Positions 1-6,800 of a stretch of 64,000 bases of DNA are shown in pieces. Source of the DNA: Flavobacterium indicum GPTSA100-9 = DSM 17447. GTDB taxonomy: Bacteria; Bacteroidota; Bacteroidia; Flavobacteriales; Flavobacteriaceae. The translations under genes and the position numbers were made by a program. Below the pieces are notes generated by a model. That model did not search any database. It saw only the letters and a program-made list of their open reading frames with translations, and was not told the origin of the DNA. Location of the stretch: the NCBI RefSeq assembly GCF_000455605.1, contig NC_017025.1, forward strand, positions 496,001-560,000. Reading direction: 5' to 3'. The number at the start of each line of letters is the position of its first letter. Within the stretch, counting starts at the first letter, position 1.

Positions 1-111
1 AATTTCAACTGTAAAGGCTAGCTCAACATCGGTTATCTCGTTATCAGCTAATATGTTTTTGATATAATTAGCAATCAGGACTTGATCTTCCACAATTAAT
101 ATTTTAGGCAT
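1..111 (-). CDS. Response regulator, N-terminal fragment (cut by window edge)
   Basis: The reading frame starts at 111 and runs off the left edge, so only the first 37 residues are visible. They read MPKILIVEDQVLIANYIKN and onward, a typical receiver-domain opening: a hydrophobic first strand, then an acidic pair (E8, D9) of the Mg-binding pocket. The phospho-acceptor Asp and the output domain lie outside the window. The start overlaps the end of the histidine kinase gene by 8 bases, so the two are probably translationally coupled and form a cognate pair. LytTR or LuxR-type output is common next to this kinase type, but neither can be chosen here. Confidence 0.85.
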   Translation of the reverse strand, partial: MPKILIVEDQVLIANYIKNILADNEITDVELAFTVEI

Positions 112-988
112 TTTCTATTGATTTTGTAAAATTTAAATGAAAACCATTATTAATAATAATAACAGGATTTACTCCTATTTGCTGACACAATTGTTCAACT
201 AAAACTGGATGTATTTCTTTAGAATTGTTTTTCTGTCCATTATCGGAATAGTTAAAGGTAAACTTGTTTTGCATTTTTAGTATGCTAATAGTAATCGTTC
301 TTGCTTGATTTTCTTCAAAAGCGTATTTCATAGAGTTAATTATCAATTCAGTAATTAATAAGCCAAGATACATTGCGTTATCCGAATGAACTTCTATCGT
401 ATCAATTTGAAAATCTAATTTTAATTGTTGTTCAGTTTCAATTTGATTAAAGTTGTTTTTTACTTCAATTAAATAGTTGCTCAAATTTATTTTGTTTACA
501 TTTTTGTCTTTATATAAATGCCTGTGAAGCAAAGCAATACTGTCAATTTTAGATTGTAGACTTATCAAGTCATTTTTATTATTTTCATTTTGTTTTTTTC
601 GTAACGATTCAGAAATTAATAATGAAATGAGTTGTAAATTATTATTAACTCTATGATTTGTTTCGCTAATAAGGAATTCATTTTCTTTTGAATAGTTTTC
701 AAGTTTTTGGTTAATAATACTTATTTTTTTTAAGTGATAGATTAAGAATAAGAAACCACACACAAAAAATGTAATGATAATAAGTAGTAAAATCTGACTT
801 TTCTTAATTTCTCTAATGGTTTGATCGGAAATAGTGCTTTTGTTTTCAAAAATAGAATCTCCTTGTTTTACAATTGTTTTTAAAGTTGTAGAAGAAAAGG
901 TGTCAGAATTCAACGCATAAATAAATTCAGGTTTTATAAAAAACAAAATAACTATAAAAAGCAATAAAGATTTTACCAAGGCACTCAT
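104..988 (-). CDS. Sensor histidine kinase, HisKA_2 type, degenerate ATP-binding domain
   Basis: 294 residues. The N-terminus is a signal or anchor segment (about 4-24), followed by about 40 probably periplasmic residues, a second membrane helix (about 65-87) and a short coiled linker. The dimerisation/phosphoacceptor motif ETNHRVNNNLQLI places the phosphorylated His at 112, diagnostic of the HisKA_2 subfamily. The HATPase domain keeps an N-box (ELIINSMKYAF, N218) and a G1 box (DNG 249-251), but the usual glycine-rich G2 stretch is replaced by a divergent segment around 258-275. It starts 5 bases after the 7-TM gene and overlaps the response regulator by 8 bases, so the three genes form one operon. 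It has no recognisable sensor domain, so the 7-TM protein may supply the input. Kinase identity is clear; full catalytic competence is uncertain. Confidence 0.85.
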   Translation of the reverse strand: MSALVKSLLLFIVILFFIKPEFIYALNSDTFSSTTLKTIVKQGDSIFENKSTISDQTIREIKKSQILLLIIITFFVCGFLFLIYHLKKISIINQKLENYSKENEFLISETNHRVNNNLQLISLLISESLRKKQNENNKNDLISLQSKIDSIALLHRHLYKDKNVNKINLSNYLIEVKNNFNQIETEQQLKLDFQIDTIEVHSDNAMYLGLLITELIINSMKYAFEENQARTITISILKMQNKFTFNYSDNGQKNNSKEIHPVLVEQLCQQIGVNPVIIINNGFHLNFTKSIENA

Positions 989-993
989 TTAAA

Positions 994-1632
994 TCAGTTG
1001 TCTTTTGATCTTAAAAATAGATACTCTTTCAGTATAAAAAATTGAAAAATGATAAAGAAAATAACATTGAAAATCCAAATATCTATATAAGGATCTTTAC
1101 ATAGCACTAATTCTAAATTTCCAACAGAAAAAATAGCAACACTACAAGCAAAATAAAGAATCAAACCAATTGAAAAGTTGAAATATCGATGCTCAGTAGA
1201 TAAATTTGAAAAAATATAATATAGTGCATAGGTAATCAAAATTAATGAAATTGAAATTATTTCATAATTGTTAAATACCCAAAAAGAATTAGGGTCAGTA
1301 CTGTATAAAACACCTAAAATAATTGTTTGTATTAGGAGTATAACTAGAATAACTGATTTAATTAAATTATTTAAAATTAATTTTCTGTACAGCAGTGAGA
1401 TATACAATAATTGAAAGTAGAAATAGAAGTGTGATATAAAAAAATTATTTCCGTAAGATAAAAAACCAATAATATGACAAGTTATTTCTACAACACAAAG
1501 AGAAAGTAAATAAGTTAAAAATATTTTTCCAGTTTTTTTCCGAATTTCTTTATTCGTAAAAAACAAAATTGTATTAAAAATTAAAAATAATAGACCGCTA
1601 AGACTTAATGAAAAAACGATTATATCTGTCAT
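994..1632 (-). CDS. Seven-transmembrane protein of unknown function, linked to histidine kinase
   Basis: 212 residues if translation begins at 1632 (MTDIIVFSLS). A longer in-frame start at 1704 would add 24 residues that look non-coding and leave little room after the upstream gene. Seven hydrophobic helices cover nearly the whole chain, with short charged loops (for example TNKEIRKKTGK after helix 1) and a C-terminal basic tail (LRSKDN). I do not recognise a named family. The gene is 5 bases upstream of a HisKA_2 kinase that has only a very small extracytoplasmic region, which suggests, as inference only, that this protein is a membrane sensor or modulator for that two-component system. Codon use is AT-rich like its neighbours. 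Confidence 0.7.
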   Translation of the reverse strand: MTDIIVFSLSLSGLLFLIFNTILFFTNKEIRKKTGKIFLTYLLSLCVVEITCHIIGFLSYGNNFFISHFYFYFQLLYISLLYRKLILNNLIKSVILVILLIQTIILGVLYSTDPNSFWVFNNYEIISISLILITYALYYIFSNLSTEHRYFNFSIGLILYFACSVAIFSVGNLELVLCKDPYIDIWIFNVIFFIIFQFFILKEYLFLRSKDN

Positions 1633-1706
1633 ATTGGTATTTTTGGAAGTTAGGTTGCAGTTTAAAAAAGGGGGGTAAAATATTATTAATTTAATAAAAA
1701 ACATTG

Positions 1707-1728
1707 TAAAAATAACAATTTATTGTTA
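1707..1728 (-). terminator. Weak hairpin with T-run after aat
   Basis: On the minus strand the inverted repeat TAACAAT/ATTGTTA (1713-1728, 2-base loop) is followed by a run of five T, a few bases past the aat stop. The stem is pure A/T apart from single G-C pairs, so it is a weak terminator at best. The downstream 7-TM gene may still receive read-through. Confidence 0.35.
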
Positions 1729-1730
1729 AA

Positions 1731-2372
1731 TTAATTGATGTTTTTCAATATATTTAAAAAATCTTCTCTATCAATTTCCACGCAACCTAAACTTTCTAAG
1801 TGTTCGTTATAAACTTGACAATCTAATAATTGGTAATTTGCATGCTCTAATTGTTTGGCTAAATGTATAAAAGCAACTTTACTAGCATTTGATACTTTTG
1901 AAAACATGCTTTCGCCACAAAAAACATGACCTAAATCTATGCCGTATAAGCCACCCACTAATTCATTGTTTTGCCAAACTTCTACGCTTTTTGCTATACC
2001 TAATTCGTTCAATTTACAATAAGCCGCTACCATTTCATCTGTAATCCATGTGCCTTGTTGGTCTTTTCTATTTGCTTTTTTGCAATTGGTAATGACTTCT
2101 TTAAAAGCGGTATTAAAAGTGACATTGAATTTTTTTTGATTTATAATACTTCGCATGCTTTTTGATATTTTTAAGTCTTCAAAAAATAAGACCATGCGTT
2201 CTTCTGGACACCACCATAGTATAGGTTCGTCATCATTAAACCAAGGGAAAATTCCGTTTTGGTAAGCTAATATTAAACGTTCAGGACTTAAATCGCCTCC
2301 AATAGCTAATATCCCTTCAGGTGAGGTTTCAGAAATAGGAGGAAAGTAAAGTTCTTTGGATAGAAAATACAT
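1731..2372 (-). CDS. aat: Leucyl/phenylalanyl-tRNA--protein transferase
   Basis: 213 residues, matching the usual Aat length. The enzyme transfers Leu or Phe from its tRNA to N-terminal Arg or Lys of proteins, making N-degrons for the ClpS/ClpAP branch of the N-end rule; it acts in the cytoplasm. Family hallmarks are visible: FPP near the N-terminus, EGILAIGGDLSPERLILAY, the GIFPWF motif, WWCPEERMVL, TWITDEMVAAYCKLNELG and VGGLYGIDLGHVFCGESMFS, which forms the catalytic GNAT-like core. It reads toward the two-component operon, and the DUF3127 operon upstream ends in its own terminator, so aat is probably an independent unit. No truncation or frameshift is seen. Confidence 0.95.
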   Translation of the reverse strand: MYFLSKELYFPPISETSPEGILAIGGDLSPERLILAYQNGIFPWFNDDEPILWWCPEERMVLFFEDLKISKSMRSIINQKKFNVTFNTAFKEVITNCKKANRKDQQGTWITDEMVAAYCKLNELGIAKSVEVWQNNELVGGLYGIDLGHVFCGESMFSKVSNASKVAFIHLAKQLEHANYQLLDCQVYNEHLESLGCVEIDREDFLNILKNIN

Positions 2373-2380
2373 CTCTTTAA

Positions 2381-2472
2381 ATTTAGAATTTAGAAATTAG
2401 TATTTAGAAAAAGAAAAAGTCAGAAATTATAAAACTTCTGACTTCTAAATTCTGATTTCTAACTTTTAGAAA
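2381..2472. repeat. Long imperfect inverted repeat built from short A/T-rich words
   Basis: The left arm (about 2381-2425) repeats words such as TTTAGAA and ATTAG. The right arm (about 2436-2472) is their imperfect complement. The innermost 9-bp stem is perfect and acts as the terminator listed separately. The architecture is the same as the repeat at 22754-22852, with different words. Confidence 0.55.
2409..2444 (-). terminator. Intrinsic terminator of the flavin reductase/DUF3127 operon
   Basis: A perfect 9-bp stem AAGTCAGAA/TTCTGACTT (2417-2425 with 2436-2444) with a 10-base loop. On the minus strand it is followed by a T-rich tract (TTTTTCTTTTTC), 20 bases past the DUF3127 stop. Confidence 0.7.
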
Positions 2473-2858
2473 GGTAAATCGTCGTGTTCTTCTTCGTTGA
2501 AATTAGTAGCCGGTTCAAATGCATCTGCTGCAGGCATTGGAGGCATCATGTTAGCTGAAGGAGCACTTGTTTGAGAAGAAGCTGGAGCCATTTTTTCAAT
2601 TCTCCATCCTTGTATAGAATTGAAATATTTAGTTTCTCCTTGTGGGTTTACCCATTCTCTACCTCTTAAATTTATTGAAACTTTTACTGGTTCTCCAACT
2701 TGATAATTGTTTAAGTCGTCTACTCTTGCTTGAGTAAATTCAATTAAAATATGTTGAGGATATTGCTCTTCTGTAGTTACAACTAATTCTCTTTTTTTGA
2801 ATGAGGCACTAACCTCTTGTGTAGGGTTAATTACTTTGATTTTTCCAATTACTTCCAT
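2466..2858 (-). CDS. DUF3127 protein with SSB-like acidic C-terminal tip
   Basis: 130 residues. The first 90 or so form a compact beta-rich domain of the DUF3127 family (opens MEVIGKIKVINPTQEVS; contains GREWVNPQG and FNSIQGWRIEK), which I would expect to be OB-fold-like. A Pro/Ala/Met-rich linker follows (about 92-116), then an acidic tail ending EEEHDDLPF. The order of small beta domain, disordered linker and acidic tip ending D-D-hydrophobic-P-F mirrors single-stranded DNA-binding protein, whose tip recruits repair and replication enzymes. Canonical SSB sequence motifs are absent, so this is not the housekeeping SSB. It follows the flavin reductase gene by 12 bases in one operon. A role in nucleic-acid binding or partner recruitment is inference. 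Confidence 0.8.
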   Translation of the reverse strand: MEVIGKIKVINPTQEVSASFKKRELVVTTEEQYPQHILIEFTQARVDDLNNYQVGEPVKVSINLRGREWVNPQGETKYFNSIQGWRIEKMAPASSQTSAPSANMMPPMPAADAFEPATNFNEEEHDDLPF

Positions 2859-2870
2859 AATACTCTAATT

Positions 2871-3746
2871 TTATTTTTCTGCTAATAATAATTTCCAGGC
2901 GTTTAATACTTTATTTTGGTCTAAATATTCTTTTGCTTTTTCGAATTTTTTATCTATGTCGTCAGCACTTAAAACAGCTTTGACTTCAAAATTTTCTTTT
3001 ACAAAGATAGCAATTTCTTCTTCAGTTGGAATTTTTTCTATATTCCCTAATTTTCCTAAATCATTGCCATTAAAATGGTTGCTTTCTTTTATAAAAGCTG
3101 GAATTTGATCCACACCAATTCCTAAAGTTGTTAATGGTTTTTCCACTTCAAATAAACCAGCGTTGGCTCTACTGTACCAATTGCTTCCTAATCTGGAAAC
3201 TACATCGATTTTGTGTTGGTCAATCATGCCGTCTTCACCTAAAACTTCTTCGCGAATGTGGATTTTCACAACTTCGCAAATGATTAAGTTTCCGGCGCCA
3301 CCTTGATCGCCTAAGGCAATTATTTCATTTATTTTACATTCAAATTGAACCGGACTTTCTGCAACTCTAAATGGTTGTACAACATCTGAAGCTAACATCG
3401 TAAATCCTGCTTTTTCAAATTCGTTTACGCCATCTGGATATTCCGTGCTCGATAAACTCATTTGTTGTGCCATGTCATAATTCACAACATTTATAACTAC
3501 TTCTTTTGTGTTTTGGGCGTTAATTAAAGTGTGTTTTATCGTATTATCTCGAACTCTTCTAGCAGGAGAAAAAACTAAAATAGGAGGATTGCTACTGAAG
3601 ACATTAAAAAAACTAAATGGTGATAGATTGGGATTGCCATTTTCGTCTACGGTACTAGCAAACGCAATAGGTCTAGGTGCAATAGCTGTTTGTAAATACC
3701 CTTGTAATTTTGCAGGAGCAAGTTCTTTCGGATTAATACTTAACAT
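2871..3746 (-). CDS. Flavin reductase family protein (FMN-binding split barrel)
   Basis: 291 residues. The N-terminal two thirds match the flavin reductase-like split-barrel family (DIM6/NTAB type): YLQTAIAPRPIAFASTVDE, NLSPFSFFNVFSSNPPILVF, TKEVVINVV and FECKINEIIALG. Such proteins bind FMN and either reduce flavins with NAD(P)H or are FMN-dependent oxidoreductases; the substrate cannot be read from sequence. The C-terminal third (about 200-291) is a charged helical extension seen in larger family members. A box TATATTTG (3764-3771, minus) lies just upstream and is a plausible -7 promoter element. The gene heads an operon with the DUF3127 gene. Confidence 0.88.
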   Translation of the reverse strand: MLSINPKELAPAKLQGYLQTAIAPRPIAFASTVDENGNPNLSPFSFFNVFSSNPPILVFSPARRVRDNTIKHTLINAQNTKEVVINVVNYDMAQQMSLSSTEYPDGVNEFEKAGFTMLASDVVQPFRVAESPVQFECKINEIIALGDQGGAGNLIICEVVKIHIREEVLGEDGMIDQHKIDVVSRLGSNWYSRANAGLFEVEKPLTTLGIGVDQIPAFIKESNHFNGNDLGKLGNIEKIPTEEEIAIFVKENFEVKAVLSADDIDKKFEKAKEYLDQNKVLNAWKLLLAEK

Positions 3747-3763
3747 GTGTGTTATTTTTTTAG

Positions 3764-3771
3764 CAAATATA
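3764..3771 (-). promoter_or_regulatory. Putative -7 element (TATATTTG) of the flavin reductase operon
   Basis: Matches the Bacteroidota consensus TAnnTTTG and ends 17 bases before the ATG at 3746, giving a leader of about a dozen bases. No convincing -33 TTTG is seen. Confidence 0.5.
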
Positions 3772-3901
3772 CTTTAAAATTAAATGAATTTATAATGCCC
3801 AATTGTATAATTAAAAAGTAAATTTAATTTTAAACCAATTTTTGACTTTTGTCTTTTGACTTTTAGCAAAATTAGCGTTATTTTTACTCAAATTTGATTT
3901 C

Positions 3902-5056
3902 ATGCAATTTTCTGATAAGCGAAATTTGACCCGTTGGGTAATCATTATTTCTTCTTTTTTAATCGCTTCCTTAATACTTTGGAATACTTATATCTTTTTT
4001 CAAATTTTTAAAGACGAAGAACGAAATAAAATGGAGTTATGGGCTACAGCTCAAAAAAGCATTATGAATGCAAATGAAAATACGGATATTGATCTTCCAC
4101 TATTTATTTTATCTAATAATCAATCCATTCCATTAATTTTAACTGATAAAAACGGTGCAATTCTAAATCAGGCAAATATTGAAGAAAATATAGTTAAAGA
4201 TAGTTTGAAACTAAAAGAATTTCTGTTGAAAATTAAAAACCAAAATGCACCAATTAGAGTTCAACTTTCCGATAAAGAATACCAATTATTATATTATGGC
4301 GATTCACCAATGTTGAATCAATTAAAGTATTATCCTGTTGCTTTATTGTTAGTTGCTTTTTTGTTTGGAGGTGTTGTGTACAATTTTTATCGGGCTACTA
4401 AAATGGCAACGCAAAATAAGTTATGGGCGGGAATGGCAAAAGAAACGGCGCATCAAATTGGTACACCTTTGTCTTCTTTGATTGGCTGGCTAGAATTGTT
4501 AAAAATGGAAGCTATTGACCCAACTACCATTGAAGAAATTGAAAAAGATATTACTCGTTTGCAAACGATTACTGATCGATTTTCTAAAATTGGTTCTGAA
4601 CCTTTATTGGAGGTTAAAGATATAGTTGATGAAACAAAAAGGTCCTTTGAATATCTTCAATCTAGAAGTTCAAAACAGGTTAAATTTGATTTTAAAGCTC
4701 CTGAAAAAAATATTTTGGTGAACATTAATCCTACTTTACATAGTTGGACTATTGAAAATTTAGTTAAAAATGCCATCGATGCTATGAAAGGAAAAGGAGA
4801 ATTGTCTATTGAAATTGTAGAAGGAGAAAAACTTGTTTATATTACCATAATTGATACAGGTAGTGGAATTCCAAAAAATAAATTTAAAAAGATTTTTGAA
4901 CCAGGTTATACTTCGAAAAAAAGAGGATGGGGATTAGGACTTTCTTTAACTAAACGAATTGTAAATGATTATCACAAAGGAAAAATAAGAGTAGTACATT
5001 CGGAAATTGGAAAAGGAACTACTATGCAAATGAGTTTCAAGAAAGCAACTGTATAA
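3902..5056 (+). CDS. Membrane sensor histidine kinase
   Basis: 384 residues. Membrane helices at about 11-36 and 143-160 bracket a roughly 105-residue extracytoplasmic sensor region. The cytoplasmic part has a HisKA-like phosphoacceptor motif (GMAKETAHQIGTPLSS, His184), N-box residues around N286-N290 (ENLVKNAIDAMKG), a G1 box (DTGSG 318-322), an F-box-like IFEPGYTSKKR and a G2 box (GWGLGLS 342-348), so the catalytic domain is complete. No HAMP domain is evident between helix 2 and the phosphoacceptor helix. No response regulator is adjacent, so it is an orphan by position; its partner is unknown. It converges on the HIT gene across a shared terminator. Confidence 0.92.
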   Translation: MQFSDKRNLTRWVIIISSFLIASLILWNTYIFFQIFKDEERNKMELWATAQKSIMNANENTDIDLPLFILSNNQSIPLILTDKNGAILNQANIEENIVKDSLKLKEFLLKIKNQNAPIRVQLSDKEYQLLYYGDSPMLNQLKYYPVALLLVAFLFGGVVYNFYRATKMATQNKLWAGMAKETAHQIGTPLSSLIGWLELLKMEAIDPTTIEEIEKDITRLQTITDRFSKIGSEPLLEVKDIVDETKRSFEYLQSRSSKQVKFDFKAPEKNILVNINPTLHSWTIENLVKNAIDAMKGKGELSIEIVEGEKLVYITIIDTGSGIPKNKFKKIFEPGYTSKKRGWGLGLSLTKRIVNDYHKGKIRVVHSEIGKGTTMQMSFKKATV

Positions 5057-5088
5057 AAAAAGCCATAATTTAAATTATGGCTTTTTTA
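5055..5088. terminator. Bidirectional intrinsic terminator
   Basis: A near-perfect palindrome, AGCCATAATTTA and its complement (5061-5082), flanked by A-run and T-run. It separates the convergent kinase (stop 5056) and HIT (stop 5090) genes and should work in both directions. Confidence 0.9.
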
Positions 5089-5089
5089 A

Positions 5090-5479
5090 TTATAAATTTG
5101 AAGCTATTTCATTAGCTAAAGCAGAAAATTCTTCTGGCGATAAAGTCGTTTTTCGCTGAAAACGCATATCGTCCATGTCTTGAAGTGGAATTAAATGTAC
5201 GTGTACGTGTGGGACTTCAAGTCCAACAACGGCAACTCCAATTCTTTTACAAGGAACCGTCTTTTCTAAAGCAATGGCAACTTTTCTTGAAAAGGCCATT
5301 AAACCTAGATAAAGCGCTTCTTCCATGTCGAAAATTTTATTAATTTCTTGCTTTGGTACACATAAAGCATGACCTTTCGCATTTGGATTTACATCTAAAA
5401 AAGCAATAAAATCTTCGGTTTCTGTTATTTTGTAACACGGAATTTCTCCGTTTATGATTTTTGTAAAAATAGAACTCAT
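5090..5479 (-). CDS. HIT family nucleotide-binding hydrolase
   Basis: 129 residues from the ATG at 5479 (MSSIFTKIINGEIPCYKI), the canonical HIT-family opening. An in-frame ATG at 5536 would add 19 residues with no family support. The histidine triad HVHVHLIPL lies near residue 98, and the NPNAKGHALCVPK segment is also typical. Proteins of this family hydrolyse nucleoside phosphoramidates or adenylylated compounds; the natural substrate is not clear from sequence. It lies 66 bases downstream of greA on the same strand and probably shares its transcript, a common pairing in this group. Confidence 0.92.
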   Translation of the reverse strand: MSSIFTKIINGEIPCYKITETEDFIAFLDVNPNAKGHALCVPKQEINKIFDMEEALYLGLMAFSRKVAIALEKTVPCKRIGVAVVGLEVPHVHVHLIPLQDMDDMRFQRKTTLSPEEFSALANEIASNL

Positions 5480-5545
5480 TTTTTTAAAATTTTCAATTAG
5501 TCTATTTTTTGGCACATTGACCAATTGACTAATCATTGCATTAAA

Positions 5546-6022
5546 TTAGTCACGTGTTATTTCTAAAATTTCAAAATTTAATTTTCCGTTTGGAACACTA
5601 ATTTCTGCAATTTCTCCAACTTTTTTACCTAGTAAACCTTTTCCAATAGGAGAGGTTACAGAAATTTTACCCGATTTTAAATCAGCTTCACTTTCTGCAA
5701 CTAAAGTGTATTTTAGTTCCATTCCATTCGCTTGATTTTTAATTTTTACTGTTGATAATACTAAGGCCTTTGATAAGTCTAAGGTAGATTCATCAATAAT
5801 TCTTGCATTTGCAACTAGTTCTTCCATCTTAGAAATTTTCATTTCTAATAATCCTTGTGCTTCTTTTGCTGCATCGTACTCTGCATTTTCAGATAAGTCT
5901 CCTTTATCTCTTGCTTCTGCAATGGCTTGAGATGCTTTTGGACGTTCAACAGATTTTAAATGATCTAATTCGTCTTTTAATTTTTTTAATCCTTCTGCTG
6001 TATAATAAGATACTGTGCTCAT
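5546..6022 (-). CDS. greA: Transcription elongation factor GreA
   Basis: 158 residues, standard GreA length. The N-terminal coiled coil (SYYTAEGLKKLKDELDHLK, ARDKGDLSENAEYDAAKEAQ) carries the acidic tip (D-x-S-E-N-A-E-Y) that enters the RNA polymerase secondary channel to trigger cleavage of backtracked RNA. The C-terminal FKBP-like domain ends with SPIGKGLLGKKVGEIAEISVPNG. It is first in an operon with the HIT gene. The leader contains a strong hairpin followed by a T-run immediately after a TATCTTTG promoter box, which may attenuate expression. Nothing is odd in the coding sequence. Confidence 0.97.
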   Translation of the reverse strand: MSTVSYYTAEGLKKLKDELDHLKSVERPKASQAIAEARDKGDLSENAEYDAAKEAQGLLEMKISKMEELVANARIIDESTLDLSKALVLSTVKIKNQANGMELKYTLVAESEADLKSGKISVTSPIGKGLLGKKVGEIAEISVPNGKLNFEILEITRD

Positions 6023-6044
6023 AACTACATTGTTTTATAAAATA

Positions 6045-6069
6045 GAAAAAATCCCATACCGATGGGATT
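6045..6069 (-). promoter_or_regulatory. Hairpin plus T-run in the greA 5' leader (possible attenuator)
   Basis: An 8-bp stem AATCCCAT/ATGGGATT (6050-6057 with 6062-6069) with a 4-base loop, followed on the minus strand by TTTTTTC. It has intrinsic-terminator form but lies between divergent genes, so no upstream minus-strand gene needs terminating. With the promoter box at 6078-6085 the transcript would start a few bases before the stem. It ends 28 bases before the greA ATG. Confidence 0.6.
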
Positions 6070-6077
6070 CCTTTTCA

Positions 6078-6085
6078 CAAAGATA
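6078..6085 (-). promoter_or_regulatory. Putative -7 element (TATCTTTG) of greA
   Basis: Exact match to TAnnTTTG. TTAAC sits about 21 bases further upstream in place of the -33 TTTG. The predicted transcript start is near 6072, directly before the leader hairpin. Confidence 0.5.
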
Positions 6086-6173
6086 CAATTTTATTTATAT
6101 TTTTTTGTTAACTTATTTAGTTTGTCAAATATAAAAATTAAATTTGATTTTTAAAAAGCTTTAAAAATTCACT

Positions 6174-6605
6174 ATGAAAAATTTTTATATAATTTTATTT
6201 TACATTTTAATGTTTTCCTCTTGTGATAAAGATAATGGGAACAGTAATAATAATCCTTATTTGCCTAATTATTCATTTGACATTACTGTTAATATGAATT
6301 TACCTCAATATAACGCCTTAATTTACCCATCAAATGCTGTATATATTAATACGGCTGGTGCTGGAATTAGAGGTGTAATTGTATTTAATGCGGGAAGCGG
6401 GAATTATTTAGCGTATGATGCAGCTTGTCCAAATCAGTCTTTGTCGGATTGTTCAACCATGACGATTAATGGAATTAATGCTGTTTGTGCATGCGATGAC
6501 GCAAATTACAGTTTGTTTACTGGTTTGGCATCAGGGAAACAATACCCTATGAAAACGTATCGTGTTCAGATGATTGATGCAACAACTTTAAGAGTTTATA
6601 ATTAA
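6174..6605 (+). CDS. Lipoprotein with degenerate Rieske-like domain
   Basis: 143 residues. A short signal peptide ends in a lipobox with Cys17 (FSSC), so this is a membrane-anchored lipoprotein, probably facing the periplasm. The mature part resembles the Rieske fold seen in many flavobacterial lipoproteins: GVIVFN, YLAYDAACPN (C85), C93, then VCACDDANYSLFTG (C105, C107) and YPMKTYRV near the end. In true Rieske proteins the two loops supply C-x-H and C-x-x-H to a 2Fe-2S cluster; here Asn follows the first cysteine loop and Asp replaces the second His. It probably does not hold a standard Rieske cluster, though the four cysteines could bind metal or form disulfides. A TAAATTTG box lies at 6139-6146. 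It stands alone, with a terminator downstream. Confidence 0.75.
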   Translation: MKNFYIILFYILMFSSCDKDNGNSNNNPYLPNYSFDITVNMNLPQYNALIYPSNAVYINTAGAGIRGVIVFNAGSGNYLAYDAACPNQSLSDCSTMTINGINAVCACDDANYSLFTGLASGKQYPMKTYRVQMIDATTLRVYN

Positions 6606-6743
6606 AATAAACTTCGCAAAATAACAAGATAGTTCTAAAAGTTCTCATTTGTATTAGTTTGATGCGATAAAACATCTATTTGCGCGTTAATTTATTCTAC
6701 TCTAAAAATTGAATTTTAGCAAAGTAGTTTTGAATAAAATATG

Positions 6744-6776
6744 AAAAAAAGGTTAGTCATCACAACTAACCTTTTT
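6744..6776. terminator. Bidirectional intrinsic terminator
   Basis: Stem AAGGTTAGT/ACTAACCTT (core 6751-6757 with 6765-6771, extended by A/T pairs), 7-base loop, flanked by A-run and T-run. It separates the convergent lipoprotein and TonB receptor genes. The rest of the 6606-6800 gap holds nothing else I recognise. Confidence 0.85.
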
Positions 6777-6800
6777 AATTAAAATAAATATGCAAAAAAA

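Noticed and set aside
1633..1704. N-terminal extension of the 7-TM protein from the ATG at 1704
   Set aside because: The extra 24 residues look non-coding and break the normal helix-first start.
6045..6069. Reading the greA leader hairpin as a terminator of an upstream gene
   Set aside because: The neighbouring gene is divergent, and the next minus-strand gene upstream has its own terminator at 6744-6776.
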